NCBI GenBank assembly: GCA_022707945.1
Contig: JAKIZQ010000071.1
Coordinates: 1-5,542 of the forward strand
Reading direction: 5' to 3'
From: Bdellovibrionales bacterium
GTDB taxonomy: Bacteria > Bdellovibrionota > JAFGOL01
DNA: 5,542 nucleotides
Made by a program: the position numbers and the translations under genes. Shown piece after piece: positions 1 through 5,506 of the stretch. The notes beneath the pieces were generated by a model. That model searched no databases and was not told where the DNA came from. It worked only from the letters and a program-made list of their open reading frames with translations. How positions within the stretch are numbered: position 1 is the stretch's first letter; each line of letters begins with the position of its first letter.

Positions 1-386
1 TAATGCATGTCATGCCTAATATTCCATTGGTTGACGAAAATGCAGACATGAGAAAAACCATACTTGAAATGAGTTCAAAGAGTCTTGGTATAACTGGCGT
101 TGTAGATAAGGATGGCTGTTTGATAGGTTCTGTTACCGACGGCGACTTAAGACGTCATATGGAAAGATCAAAGACCTTCTTAGAGGATAATGTTAAGATG
201 GCCATGGGTCATAAACCAAAAATAATTGATCCAGAAGAACTTGCGGTTGATGCTCTTAATATGATGGAGAGCCACAAGATAACGCACATATTTGTTGCTG
301 ATGTGGAAGAACATAAAAAAACAGGCAAGATAAAGGTTGTAGGCCTCTTGCACATACACAATATACTTGGTGCAAAGATCATATAA
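1..386 (+). CDS. kdsD: Arabinose-5-phosphate isomerase, KdsD/KpsF/GutQ family (C-terminal CBS part, 5' truncated)
   Basis: This is the 3' end of a gene that begins before the window; the first ATG (position 3) is an internal Met of the linker leading into the CBS pair, not a start. KdsD interconverts ribulose 5-phosphate and arabinose 5-phosphate in the cytoplasm, the first committed step towards Kdo for LPS. The catalytic SIS sugar-isomerase domain is outside the window. The visible 127 residues are two tandem CBS domains: the first, about residues 7-58, contains the family hallmark TDGDLRR (45-51); the second, about 70-127, ends in the typical GLLHIHNIL segment. The second CBS domain carries roughly nine extra, charged residues (about 101-111) compared with E. 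coli KdsD as I remember it. The stop overlaps the lptC start by one base (TAATG), which suggests translational coupling. Without the SIS domain, KdsD cannot be strictly separated from KpsF or GutQ paralogues, but the LPS-export neighbours favour KdsD. Confidence 0.9.
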   Translation, partial: MHVMPNIPLVDENADMRKTILEMSSKSLGITGVVDKDGCLIGSVTDGDLRRHMERSKTFLEDNVKMAMGHKPKIIDPEELAVDALNMMESHKITHIFVADVEEHKKTGKIKVVGLLHIHNILGAKII

Positions 387-1348
387 TGGGCAGAAGGGTA
401 TTAATAATAGTTCCTGTTCTTATAATAATTAGTTCCTTGCTCGTGTTTTCTTACGTTAAAATAAAGAAAAGACTTTCGTATTCAGATCCTTCATTGGCAA
501 GTATGCCTGTAGATGAAATACCAACAATGGAAATAAACGGTTTTAAGTTAGAAGAGACAGATGGCCCCAAAAGTTCGTGGGTGCTGTTCGCTAAAAAAGC
601 ACAAATGTTTAAAGGCTCAGAAAAATTACTTTTTATTAATGTAAGTTCTATCGTTAACGCTGATCTGGAAGGTAAAGATGTTTATAATATAAGTTCCGAA
701 TTAGGCTCATATCACATTAAGAATGATAAAATAGTATTAGAAAAAAACGTATCTGTATCAACTTCACATGGCTACAAGGTGCTTACAGATAGGCTTGAAT
801 ATTTTGCAAAAACAAAAAAAATAAGTTCTTCAAACCTTGTTACCATTTCTGGCAAAACACCTTCTGGTGAACAACTTTCTATAGAGGGTGTAGGAATAAA
901 CGGAGATCTTGACTCTGGTAATTTTAGTATTGTTAACAAGATAAGCACAAAATTTGGCAAGAACCTCATGATAAGTAGTAAGCACGCCTCATTTAATACC
1001 AATAAAGACGTAGTAGTGTTTGAAAAAGACATGATGGCAAAAAAAGACAACCTTGATATAACAGGGGATAAACTTGTTGTTAAGTATTCTTCTTTTGGGG
1101 AGATACAGGACATAGAGGTACTTGGAAATGTAAGGATACAGGTTGGTGATAAAAAATACGCTCTTTGTGAAAGAGCGGTAATGAAAGATCGCTCAAGTCA
1201 GGTAGAATTGACTGGCAAGCCTGAATTCCACGTTGATAAGGATATAATTGTTGGACAAAAAATAGTTTTCTTTGCAGATAGCGATGAGGTATATGTAGAA
1301 AAAGTAAAAGCAGAGGTCAGCGAACAGACTGTGAGGAAGAAAAAATGA
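386..1348 (+). CDS. lptC: LPS export protein LptC with C-terminal LptA/OstA-like domain
   Basis: Membrane-anchored periplasmic component of the Lpt bridge that hands LPS from the LptB2FG transporter towards the outer membrane. Residues about 5-24 form one hydrophobic segment after a short basic start (MGRR), an inner-membrane anchor with the rest in the periplasm. Residues about 41-185 fit the LptC beta-jellyroll pattern (a G-SYHIKND-IVLEKNVSV stretch, then repeated L-T--L-Y and GVGINGDLDSGNF). Residues about 192-310 repeat the fold with LptA/OstA-type motifs: LGNVRIQ (246-252), LTGKPEFH (275-282) and IVGQKIVFF (288-296). At 320 residues it is far longer than E. coli LptC (191) and close to an LptC plus a short LptA. 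No separate lptA lies between it and lptB. It starts on the kdsD stop (TAATG) without a clear Shine-Dalgarno, so coupling is likely. The C-terminal domain could be a true LptA fusion or an extended LptC; I favour a fusion-like architecture. Confidence 0.86.
   Translation: MGRRVLIIVPVLIIISSLLVFSYVKIKKRLSYSDPSLASMPVDEIPTMEINGFKLEETDGPKSSWVLFAKKAQMFKGSEKLLFINVSSIVNADLEGKDVYNISSELGSYHIKNDKIVLEKNVSVSTSHGYKVLTDRLEYFAKTKKISSSNLVTISGKTPSGEQLSIEGVGINGDLDSGNFSIVNKISTKFGKNLMISSKHASFNTNKDVVVFEKDMMAKKDNLDITGDKLVVKYSSFGEIQDIEVLGNVRIQVGDKKYALCERAVMKDRSSQVELTGKPEFHVDKDIIVGQKIVFFADSDEVYVEKVKAEVSEQTVRKKK
1333..1340 (+). promoter_or_regulatory. Shine-Dalgarno of lptB
   Basis: GAGGAAGA lies inside the last codons of lptC, five bases before the lptB ATG at 1345. 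It supports this start together with the ATGA stop/start overlap at 1345-1348. Confidence 0.7.
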
Positions 1349-2070
1349 GCAGTGTTTTAAGGGCATCAGATCTTGTTAAACGTTTTGGAAGACGTACTGT
1401 GGTTAACTCAGTTAGTTTTAATATAAAATCTGGAGAGATAATTGGCCTATTAGGTCCTAACGGTGCAGGAAAGACGACCAGCTTTTATATGATAATAGGT
1501 CTTATAAAGAATGATGGTGGACAAATACTTCTTGATGACGTGGATATATCCAAAATGCCGATGTACAAAAGAGCCAGGGTTGGAATAAGCTATCTACCGC
1601 AAGAAGCCAGTGTTTTTAGAAAGCTCACAGTAGAAGAAAATATCCTCGTAGTTCTAGAGAACATGCCGCTGAACTACAGAGAACGCAAAGATAAGGCCTT
1701 TTCACTAATGGAACAACTCGGAATAGCTCATCTTAGTGGATCAAAGGCTTTTACTTTGTCTGGTGGTGAAAGAAGAAGGGTTGAAATAGCCAGAGCCCTT
1801 GCTACTAGTCCAAAGTTCATACTTCTGGACGAACCTTTTAGTGGAATAGACCCATTGGCAGTTGTAGATATACAGGGTATAATAAAGGAGTTAAAGAAAC
1901 TTGGTATTGGCGTTATAATAACTGACCACAATGTAAGGGAGACGCTTGGTATTTGTGATAGGGGTTATATACTTAGTGAAGGTGTTATAAGAGTAGAAGG
2001 TACCCCTGACGAGATAGTTAATAACAAGGTCGCTAAACAAGCGTATTTAGGAGAAGGATTTAAATTGTAA
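1345..2070 (+). CDS. lptB: LPS export ABC transporter ATP-binding protein LptB
   Basis: Cytoplasmic ATPase that, as a dimer with LptF and LptG, extracts LPS from the inner membrane and pushes it along the LptC-LptA bridge. All ABC ATPase motifs are intact: Walker A GPNGAGKTT (37-45), Q-loop Gln86 in the LptB-typical YLPQEASVFRKL segment, signature LSGGERRR (138-145), Walker B FILLDEP (158-164) with catalytic Glu163, and switch His195 in ITDHNVRETL. The SVFRKL stretch corresponds to the region that contacts the LptF/LptG coupling helices in E. coli. The C-terminal AYLGEGFKL matches the characteristic YLGE-F-L ending of LptB. The length of 241 residues equals that of E. coli LptB. It overlaps lptC by four bases (ATGA). 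LptF and LptG are not in this window and must lie elsewhere. Confidence 0.97.
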   Translation: MSSVLRASDLVKRFGRRTVVNSVSFNIKSGEIIGLLGPNGAGKTTSFYMIIGLIKNDGGQILLDDVDISKMPMYKRARVGISYLPQEASVFRKLTVEENILVVLENMPLNYRERKDKAFSLMEQLGIAHLSGSKAFTLSGGERRRVEIARALATSPKFILLDEPFSGIDPLAVVDIQGIIKELKKLGIGVIITDHNVRETLGICDRGYILSEGVIRVEGTPDEIVNNKVAKQAYLGEGFKL

Positions 2071-2073
2071 CAA

Positions 2074-2079
2074 AAGGAG
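2074..2079 (+). promoter_or_regulatory. Shine-Dalgarno of rpoN, long spacing
   Basis: AAGGAG lies 13 bases before the ATG at 2093, longer than usual. A stop codon in the same frame (TAA, 2084-2086) leaves no earlier start, so 2093 is the first possible initiation codon. A second purine-rich run (AGAGGGG, 2086-2092) abuts the ATG and is too close to act as a normal site. Confidence 0.6.
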
Positions 2080-2092
2080 TTTTTAAGAGGGG

Positions 2093-3496
2093 ATGGGGGA
2101 TCTAAAACTTAATGTAAAACTTTCGCAACAGCTTGTGATGACCCCACAGCTTCAGCAGGCTATAAAGTTGTTGCAACTTTCAAGGATGGAGTTGCAAGAA
2201 ACAATAAATAAAGAACTTTTAGAAAACCCCGTACTTGAAGAGACCATAGATTCTGCAGATCCAAATATCGTTAAAGAAACAAAAGATGTCGTTAATGGTG
2301 GAGAGGAATACCTTGAATCATTTGATTCAAATTCATCTGCACCACCAACAATAAGAACACATAGACCGTCTTATGATGAACAAATATTTAGTATAGAGAA
2401 TATAGCTACAAGGGCAGAAACACTTTACGATCATCTTTTGTGGCAACTTAAAATGACAGGTTTTAGTAAAAAAGAAGAAGAACTTGGAGAAAAGATAATT
2501 CAGAACGTTAACGACGATGGATATCTTGCTGTTGATTTTGATGAGTTGGTAAAAACTTCTGGTCTTAGTTATGACGAAGCAGAAGAAGTGCTTTTAAAGG
2601 TGCAGGAGTTTGATCCTGTTGGTGTTGCCGCAAGGAACCTTAAAGAATGTTTATTGCAACAGGCAAGGCAACTTAATCTTAAGGATGGTAAGTTAATATC
2701 GTTAATAAAGACAAGTTTGTCTGAATTAGAAAAAAGAAACTATGGTGCTATAGCTCGTAAATTAAGGATAACCCAAGAAAGAGCTCTTGAACTTGCTAAA
2801 ATAGTTCTTTCTCTTGATCCAAAACCTGGCAGGGCTTTTTCTTTGAACGAAGCACAATATATAGTCCCAGATATATATGTATTCAAGATCGGGGATGAAT
2901 ATGTAATAAGTTTGAACGAAGATGGTATACCAAGGCTGAGGGTTAGTACATACTACAAGAACATGGCTACAGATAAAAAGAGCGGGGTAGAAAAAAAGGA
3001 CAAGGAATATCTTCAGGAAAGATTAAGATCGGCCGTGGCACTTATAAGGAGCATACAGAACAGACAAAAGACCATATACAAAGTTACAGAGGCTATAGTA
3101 AAAAAACAAAAGGATTTTCTTGAGCAGGGAGTTTCTAAACTAAAGCCGATGATATTAAGAGAAATAGCAGAAGAAGTTGGCATGCATGAATCGACTATAA
3201 GTAGGGTTACTACTAATAAGTATGTTCATACACCACAAGGGTTGTTCGAACTTAAATTTTTCTTTAACAACCCGGTTTCCTCTGTGATGGGTTCTGATGA
3301 TGTAGCCTCAGAATCAGTAAGACAGAAAATAAAAGAGATAGTTTCTTCAGAAAATGCACGTTCTCCTTATAGCGATCAAGATATTGCAGATGAACTAAAA
3401 AAATCAAACATAGACGTTGCAAGAAGAACTGTAGCAAAATACAGAGAAATGATGAATATATTACCGTCAAGTAAAAGAAAAAAACATATAGTCTGA
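2093..3496 (+). CDS. rpoN: RNA polymerase sigma-54 factor
   Basis: Sigma-54 directs RNA polymerase to -24/-12 promoters and needs AAA+ enhancer-binding activators. The 467-residue product is full length (E. coli 477). Region I is the Gln/Leu-rich activator-contact segment at the N terminus (SQQLVMTPQLQQAIKLLQLS, 11-30). It is followed by an acidic, variable region II (about 45-90). The core-binding domain spans about 95-260, with the conserved FDPVGVAARNLKECL (173-187) and LDPKPGR (241-247). The helix-turn-helix segment is LREIAEEVGMHESTISRVTT (355-374), followed by the usual KYVHTPQG and FFFN. The RpoN box ARRTVAKYRE (443-452), which reads the -24 element, is identical to the textbook sequence. 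It sits directly after lptB, the same neighbour as in proteobacteria. No activator or -24/-12 promoter was seen inside the window, so its targets cannot be inferred here. Confidence 0.98.
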   Translation: MGDLKLNVKLSQQLVMTPQLQQAIKLLQLSRMELQETINKELLENPVLEETIDSADPNIVKETKDVVNGGEEYLESFDSNSSAPPTIRTHRPSYDEQIFSIENIATRAETLYDHLLWQLKMTGFSKKEEELGEKIIQNVNDDGYLAVDFDELVKTSGLSYDEAEEVLLKVQEFDPVGVAARNLKECLLQQARQLNLKDGKLISLIKTSLSELEKRNYGAIARKLRITQERALELAKIVLSLDPKPGRAFSLNEAQYIVPDIYVFKIGDEYVISLNEDGIPRLRVSTYYKNMATDKKSGVEKKDKEYLQERLRSAVALIRSIQNRQKTIYKVTEAIVKKQKDFLEQGVSKLKPMILREIAEEVGMHESTISRVTTNKYVHTPQGLFELKFFFNNPVSSVMGSDDVASESVRQKIKEIVSSENARSPYSDQDIADELKKSNIDVARRTVAKYREMMNILPSSKRKKHIV

Positions 3497-3497
3497 G

Positions 3498-3503
3498 AGG
3501 AGG
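3498..3503 (+). promoter_or_regulatory. Strong Shine-Dalgarno of hpf
   Basis: A perfect AGGAGG (extended to AGGAGGT) starts just after the rpoN stop and ends seven bases before the hpf ATG at 3511. It is the best ribosome-binding site in the window, which suggests HPF is translated more strongly than its neighbours. Confidence 0.85.
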
Positions 3504-3510
3504 TACAGCA

Positions 3511-3825
3511 ATGCAAGTTAAGGTTACTTTTAGGAACACAGAGCCTAATGATGATGTAAGAAGCAGGGCAGAAGAAAAATCAGAGAAGATAAAAAAACTT
3601 ATGAGATCACCTATTCAGGTTAGCTTTATTTTTTCAAAAGACAAACTTAATCACTTTACAGAACTTACAGTGACTGGGGATGGAGCTCATCTTTCATCTT
3701 CTGTAAAATCTAACGATTATTTTTCTGCTATAGATGAAAGCATAGATAAAATGGTCACACAGCTTAAGAAACATAAAGACAAAACAAAAATAAAAAAAGG
3801 TGCTTCAAAGCCGAGTAAGATATGA
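3511..3825 (+). CDS. hpf: Ribosome hibernation promoting factor, short form (HPF/RaiA family)
   Basis: A small cytoplasmic protein that binds the decoding centre of the 30S subunit, between the A and P sites, and stabilises inactive ribosomes during starvation. The 104 residues contain only the S30AE ribosome-binding domain (about 1-95): an opening strand MQVKVTFRN, a helix with many Lys/Glu residues (17-31), three further strands (IQVSFIF, FTELTVTGDG, LSSSVKSNDYFSAI), and a last helix, IDESIDKMVTQLKKHK (76-91). The tail (92-104) is lysine-rich and probably disordered. The C-terminal dimerisation domain of long-form HPF is absent, so this is the short type (E. coli HPF is 95 residues). Its position between rpoN and rapZ matches the enterobacterial arrangement, where the protein was once called the sigma-54 modulation protein. 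The stop overlaps the rapZ start (ATGA). Confidence 0.95.
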   Translation: MQVKVTFRNTEPNDDVRSRAEEKSEKIKKLMRSPIQVSFIFSKDKLNHFTELTVTGDGAHLSSSVKSNDYFSAIDESIDKMVTQLKKHKDKTKIKKGASKPSKI

Positions 3826-4736
3826 AATCTAATAGGATACTTCTTGTTAGTGGCTATTCTGGCGCAGGAAAAACTTATGCACTCAAGTATCTTGAGTCTT
3901 TAGGATATTACTGCGTAGATAATCTTCCTATAAAACTTGTAGAATCCTTTCTTGAGCTATATCTAAAGGATAACATAAAAAAATCGCCAGAACACATAGC
4001 TATCGGTGTAGATATAAGAAGTACTATCAACTTTGACGATTGTAATGAGGTAATAGCTAGGCTAAAAAAACAAGGATATACGGTTAAACTGCTTTTTGTT
4101 AAATCAGAAAAGCAGGTCATCTTTCAAAGATATCAAGAAACAAGGAACGCACACCCTTTAACGTCATTAAAAAGAATGTTTGCAGGTGGTAAAAAAGAGT
4201 TAAGTCTAGAAGATGCAATTGGGTTGGAGATATCTTTACTAGAACCGTTAAGACGTATTGCAGATATAGTAATAGATACATCTAACACCAACGTGCATGA
4301 GTTAAGACAACAAATATTTTCTTTATTCACGATAGAGTCATCAGCCCTTGCTCATAAGTTAATGATACGTGTTATATCTTTTGGTTTTTCAAAAGGTATA
4401 CCAACAGATATAGATTTGATGTTCGACGTAAGATTTTTACCAAATCCTCATTTTGACCCAAAGTTAAGACCGTTAACAGGAAAAGACAAAGCAGTTAAAG
4501 ATTATTTAGAAGACAAAAAAGAAACGGGTCTTTTTTGGAACAAACTTATTTCTCTATTAGATTATTTAGTGCCTGAATATACAAAAGAAGGTAAGTCATA
4601 TTTAAGTATAGGTATAGGTTGTACAGGTGGAAGACATCGTAGTGTAATGATATCAGAGAAAATAAAAGAACATTTCGAAGAAAAAGGATATAAGAGCATA
4701 GTCGAGCACAGAGATATATATATGCCTCACTCCTAA
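3822..4736 (+). CDS. rapZ: RNase adapter / nucleotide-binding protein RapZ (YvcJ family)
   Basis: A P-loop protein that in E. coli senses glucosamine-6-phosphate and controls GlmS through the small RNAs GlmY/GlmZ and RNase E; its role in other phyla is less well known. The N-terminal domain has Walker A GYSGAGKT (11-18), the family signature VDNLP (32-36), IGVDIRS (61-67), and the RYQETRNAHPL segment (103-113). The C-terminal domain carries SFGFSKGIPTDIDLMFDVRF (186-205) followed by LPNPH, and GCTGGRHRSV (266-275), equivalent to the metabolite-binding loop of E. coli RapZ. The 304 residues are slightly longer than the E. coli protein (284). The extreme C terminus (HRDIYMPHS) lacks the cluster of Lys/Arg residues that E. 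coli RapZ uses for RNA binding. It starts on the hpf stop (ATGA) with only a poor GAGTAAG ahead, so coupling is likely. The ptsN gene found between hpf and rapZ in enterobacteria is missing. Confidence 0.96.
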   Translation: MKSNRILLVSGYSGAGKTYALKYLESLGYYCVDNLPIKLVESFLELYLKDNIKKSPEHIAIGVDIRSTINFDDCNEVIARLKKQGYTVKLLFVKSEKQVIFQRYQETRNAHPLTSLKRMFAGGKKELSLEDAIGLEISLLEPLRRIADIVIDTSNTNVHELRQQIFSLFTIESSALAHKLMIRVISFGFSKGIPTDIDLMFDVRFLPNPHFDPKLRPLTGKDKAVKDYLEDKKETGLFWNKLISLLDYLVPEYTKEGKSYLSIGIGCTGGRHRSVMISEKIKEHFEEKGYKSIVEHRDIYMPHS

Positions 4737-4742
4737 TTCTTT

Positions 4743-4748
4743 GGGGGG
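4743..4748 (+). promoter_or_regulatory. G-rich Shine-Dalgarno that fixes the start of the flavodoxin gene
   Basis: GGGGGG followed by T lies four bases before the ATG at 4753. An alternative in-frame TTG at 4741 would lie in front of this run and have no ribosome-binding site, so 4753 is chosen as the start. Confidence 0.6.
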
Positions 4749-4752
4749 TAAT

Positions 4753-5271
4753 ATGAAATTCGATAAAGCCAATATTTATTATTTTTCTGGTACGGGTAAT
4801 ACCTTGATAGCGTCAAGGGTTGTTAAAGACGTGTTTAAGAAAAATGGTGTCAAAGTAAAGTTGATCAAGATGGAAAAAGAAGACCCAAAGAATGTGGATC
4901 TTTCTGGTGCCATAGGACTTGCTTTCCCGATAGCTGTTTTTACGTCTTATCCACTGGTCATGGATTTTATAAATAAATTACCAAACACACAGGGTACTCC
5001 TGTTTTTATGTTGGCAACCATGGGTGGATTAGCTCTTGGCATGAAGAGTTATCTTAAAGAAGCTCTTATCAAAAAAGGTTATGTCCCTATTGGTGCCAAA
5101 CAAATTATAATGCCAGATAATTTCACTCCAGCACCAGAGAAAGATAAAAAGAATCCAAAGATAGTCGATAAAGGTATTTTAAGCACACAAGAATTTGCAG
5201 AACAGTTGTTGTCTGGAAAAGCTAACTGGGGATATTTTCCTATTCTTCATAAGTTTATATATGGTCTTTAG
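4753..5271 (+). CDS. EFR1-like flavoprotein, flavodoxin domain (upstream half of a split gene)
   Basis: N-terminal half of an EFR1-type redox protein, in which a flavodoxin fold is followed by a two-cluster ferredoxin. The reading frame gives 172 residues from the ATG at 4753. FSGTGNT (11-17) is the FMN phosphate-binding loop. GLAFPIAVFTSYPLVMDF (55-72) matches the family's second conserved strand and loop, and FMLATMGG (85-92) and PDNF (121-124) follow as expected for the FMN-binding region. The frame stops at TAG (5269-5271) just where homologues continue through a linker into the cysteine-rich part. The ferredoxin half lies directly downstream in the +1 frame (5261-5506). Joined at CTT-T-AGA, the whole would be 250 residues, a normal size for this family. 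Possibilities are a +1 frameshift (programmed or mutational), an extra base in the assembly, or two separate coupled proteins. The electron partner and physiological role are unknown. Confidence 0.82.
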   Translation: MKFDKANIYYFSGTGNTLIASRVVKDVFKKNGVKVKLIKMEKEDPKNVDLSGAIGLAFPIAVFTSYPLVMDFINKLPNTQGTPVFMLATMGGLALGMKSYLKEALIKKGYVPIGAKQIIMPDNFTPAPEKDKKNPKIVDKGILSTQEFAEQLLSGKANWGYFPILHKFIYGL

Positions 5272-5506
5272 AACTTCTAGTTTTAAGAAAGCTGTAAAGC
5301 TGAACAAAGATAAATGTATACAATGTGGGCTTTGTTCAAAATTATGCCCAGTAGGTAATATCGTTATGAGGGAGTATCCTGCATTTTTAAATAAATGTGA
5401 GGTTTGTGTAAGGTGTGTTTCATATTGTCCAAAAGGAGCTTTGTATAGACGTCATCAATCAGAACATGTTTATAGAGGCGTAGATGCCAAGGAGCTTTTA
5501 GATTGA
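5261..5506 (+). CDS. 2[4Fe-4S] ferredoxin domain (downstream half of the split EFR1-like gene)
   Basis: Cysteine-rich half of the same redox protein, in the +1 frame. Two classical [4Fe-4S] motifs are intact: CIQCGLCSKLCP and CEVCVRCVSYCP, at residues 188-199 and 215-226 of the joined protein, separated by a VGNI-type segment typical of bacterial diclusters. The sequence before the first cysteine (TSSFKKAVKLNKDK) reads as the usual linker after the flavodoxin fold. The ATG at 5261 is the closest start and overlaps the upstream frame by 11 bases, but it has no Shine-Dalgarno; a start at 5195 adds 22 residues that look like the wrong-frame shadow of the flavodoxin part. Independent translation would therefore depend on coupling to the upstream stop. 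The intact cysteines and absence of further lesions argue against an old pseudogene. Confidence 0.75.
   Translation: MVFRTSSFKKAVKLNKDKCIQCGLCSKLCPVGNIVMREYPAFLNKCEVCVRCVSYCPKGALYRRHQSEHVYRGVDAKELLD
5266..5272 (+). other. Frame junction CTT-TAG-A, candidate +1 slip site or sequence error
   Basis: The zero frame reads GGT CTT TAG; dropping one T gives GGT CTT AGA and continues straight into the ferredoxin domain. A leucine tRNA on CUU slipping to UUU in front of a stop codon is the core of the RF2 (prfB) +1 frameshift site, where the stop is UGA. Here the stop is UAG and there is no Shine-Dalgarno-like run three bases upstream as in prfB (only ATGGT). The resemblance may be accidental, and a single extra T in a short T run would look the same. 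Confidence 0.4.
5489..5494 (+). promoter_or_regulatory. Shine-Dalgarno of the last, partial gene
   Basis: AAGGAG inside the end of the ferredoxin frame lies eight bases before a TTG at 5503 and 14 bases before an ATG at 5509, both in the same frame. The spacing favours the TTG, which would overlap the preceding stop as TTGA. Confidence 0.5.

Noticed and set aside
3..5. ATG at position 3 as a real start for a stand-alone CBS protein
   Set aside because: The sequence aligns with the interior of KdsD at the linker before the CBS pair; the gene simply starts before the window.
772..1113. Minus-strand open frame inside lptC
   Set aside because: No recognisable domain, low-complexity Leu/Ser-rich translation, and fully overlapped by a well-supported gene.
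1728..1931. Minus-strand open frame inside lptB
   Set aside because: A shadow of the conserved LptB signature and Walker B region; no protein-like features of its own.
3264..3539. Minus-strand open frame across the rpoN/hpf junction
   Set aside because: Its hydrophobic translation comes from reading Lys-rich codons backwards; both overlapped genes are certain.
3908..4330. Two minus-strand open frames inside rapZ
   Set aside because: Antisense shadows of a conserved gene with no start signals or domains.
4741..4752. TTG at 4741 as start of the flavodoxin gene
   Set aside because: It lies in front of the only Shine-Dalgarno candidate (4743-4748), and the ATG at 4753 gives the usual short N terminus before the first strand.
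4736..4753. Intrinsic terminator between rapZ and the flavodoxin gene
   Set aside because: The gap is 16 bases with no inverted repeat; the T and G runs do not form a stem.
5195..5260. ATG at 5195 as start of the ferredoxin half
   Set aside because: The added residues are an out-of-frame reading of the flavodoxin C terminus and have no ribosome-binding site.
5269..5301. Small hairpins after the frame junction (UAGA-ACU-UCUA at 5269-5279 and AGCU-GUAA-AGCU at 5290-5301) as frameshift stimulators
   Set aside because: Each stem is only four base pairs and AT-rich or self-complementary by chance; too weak to be claimed as a stimulatory structure.
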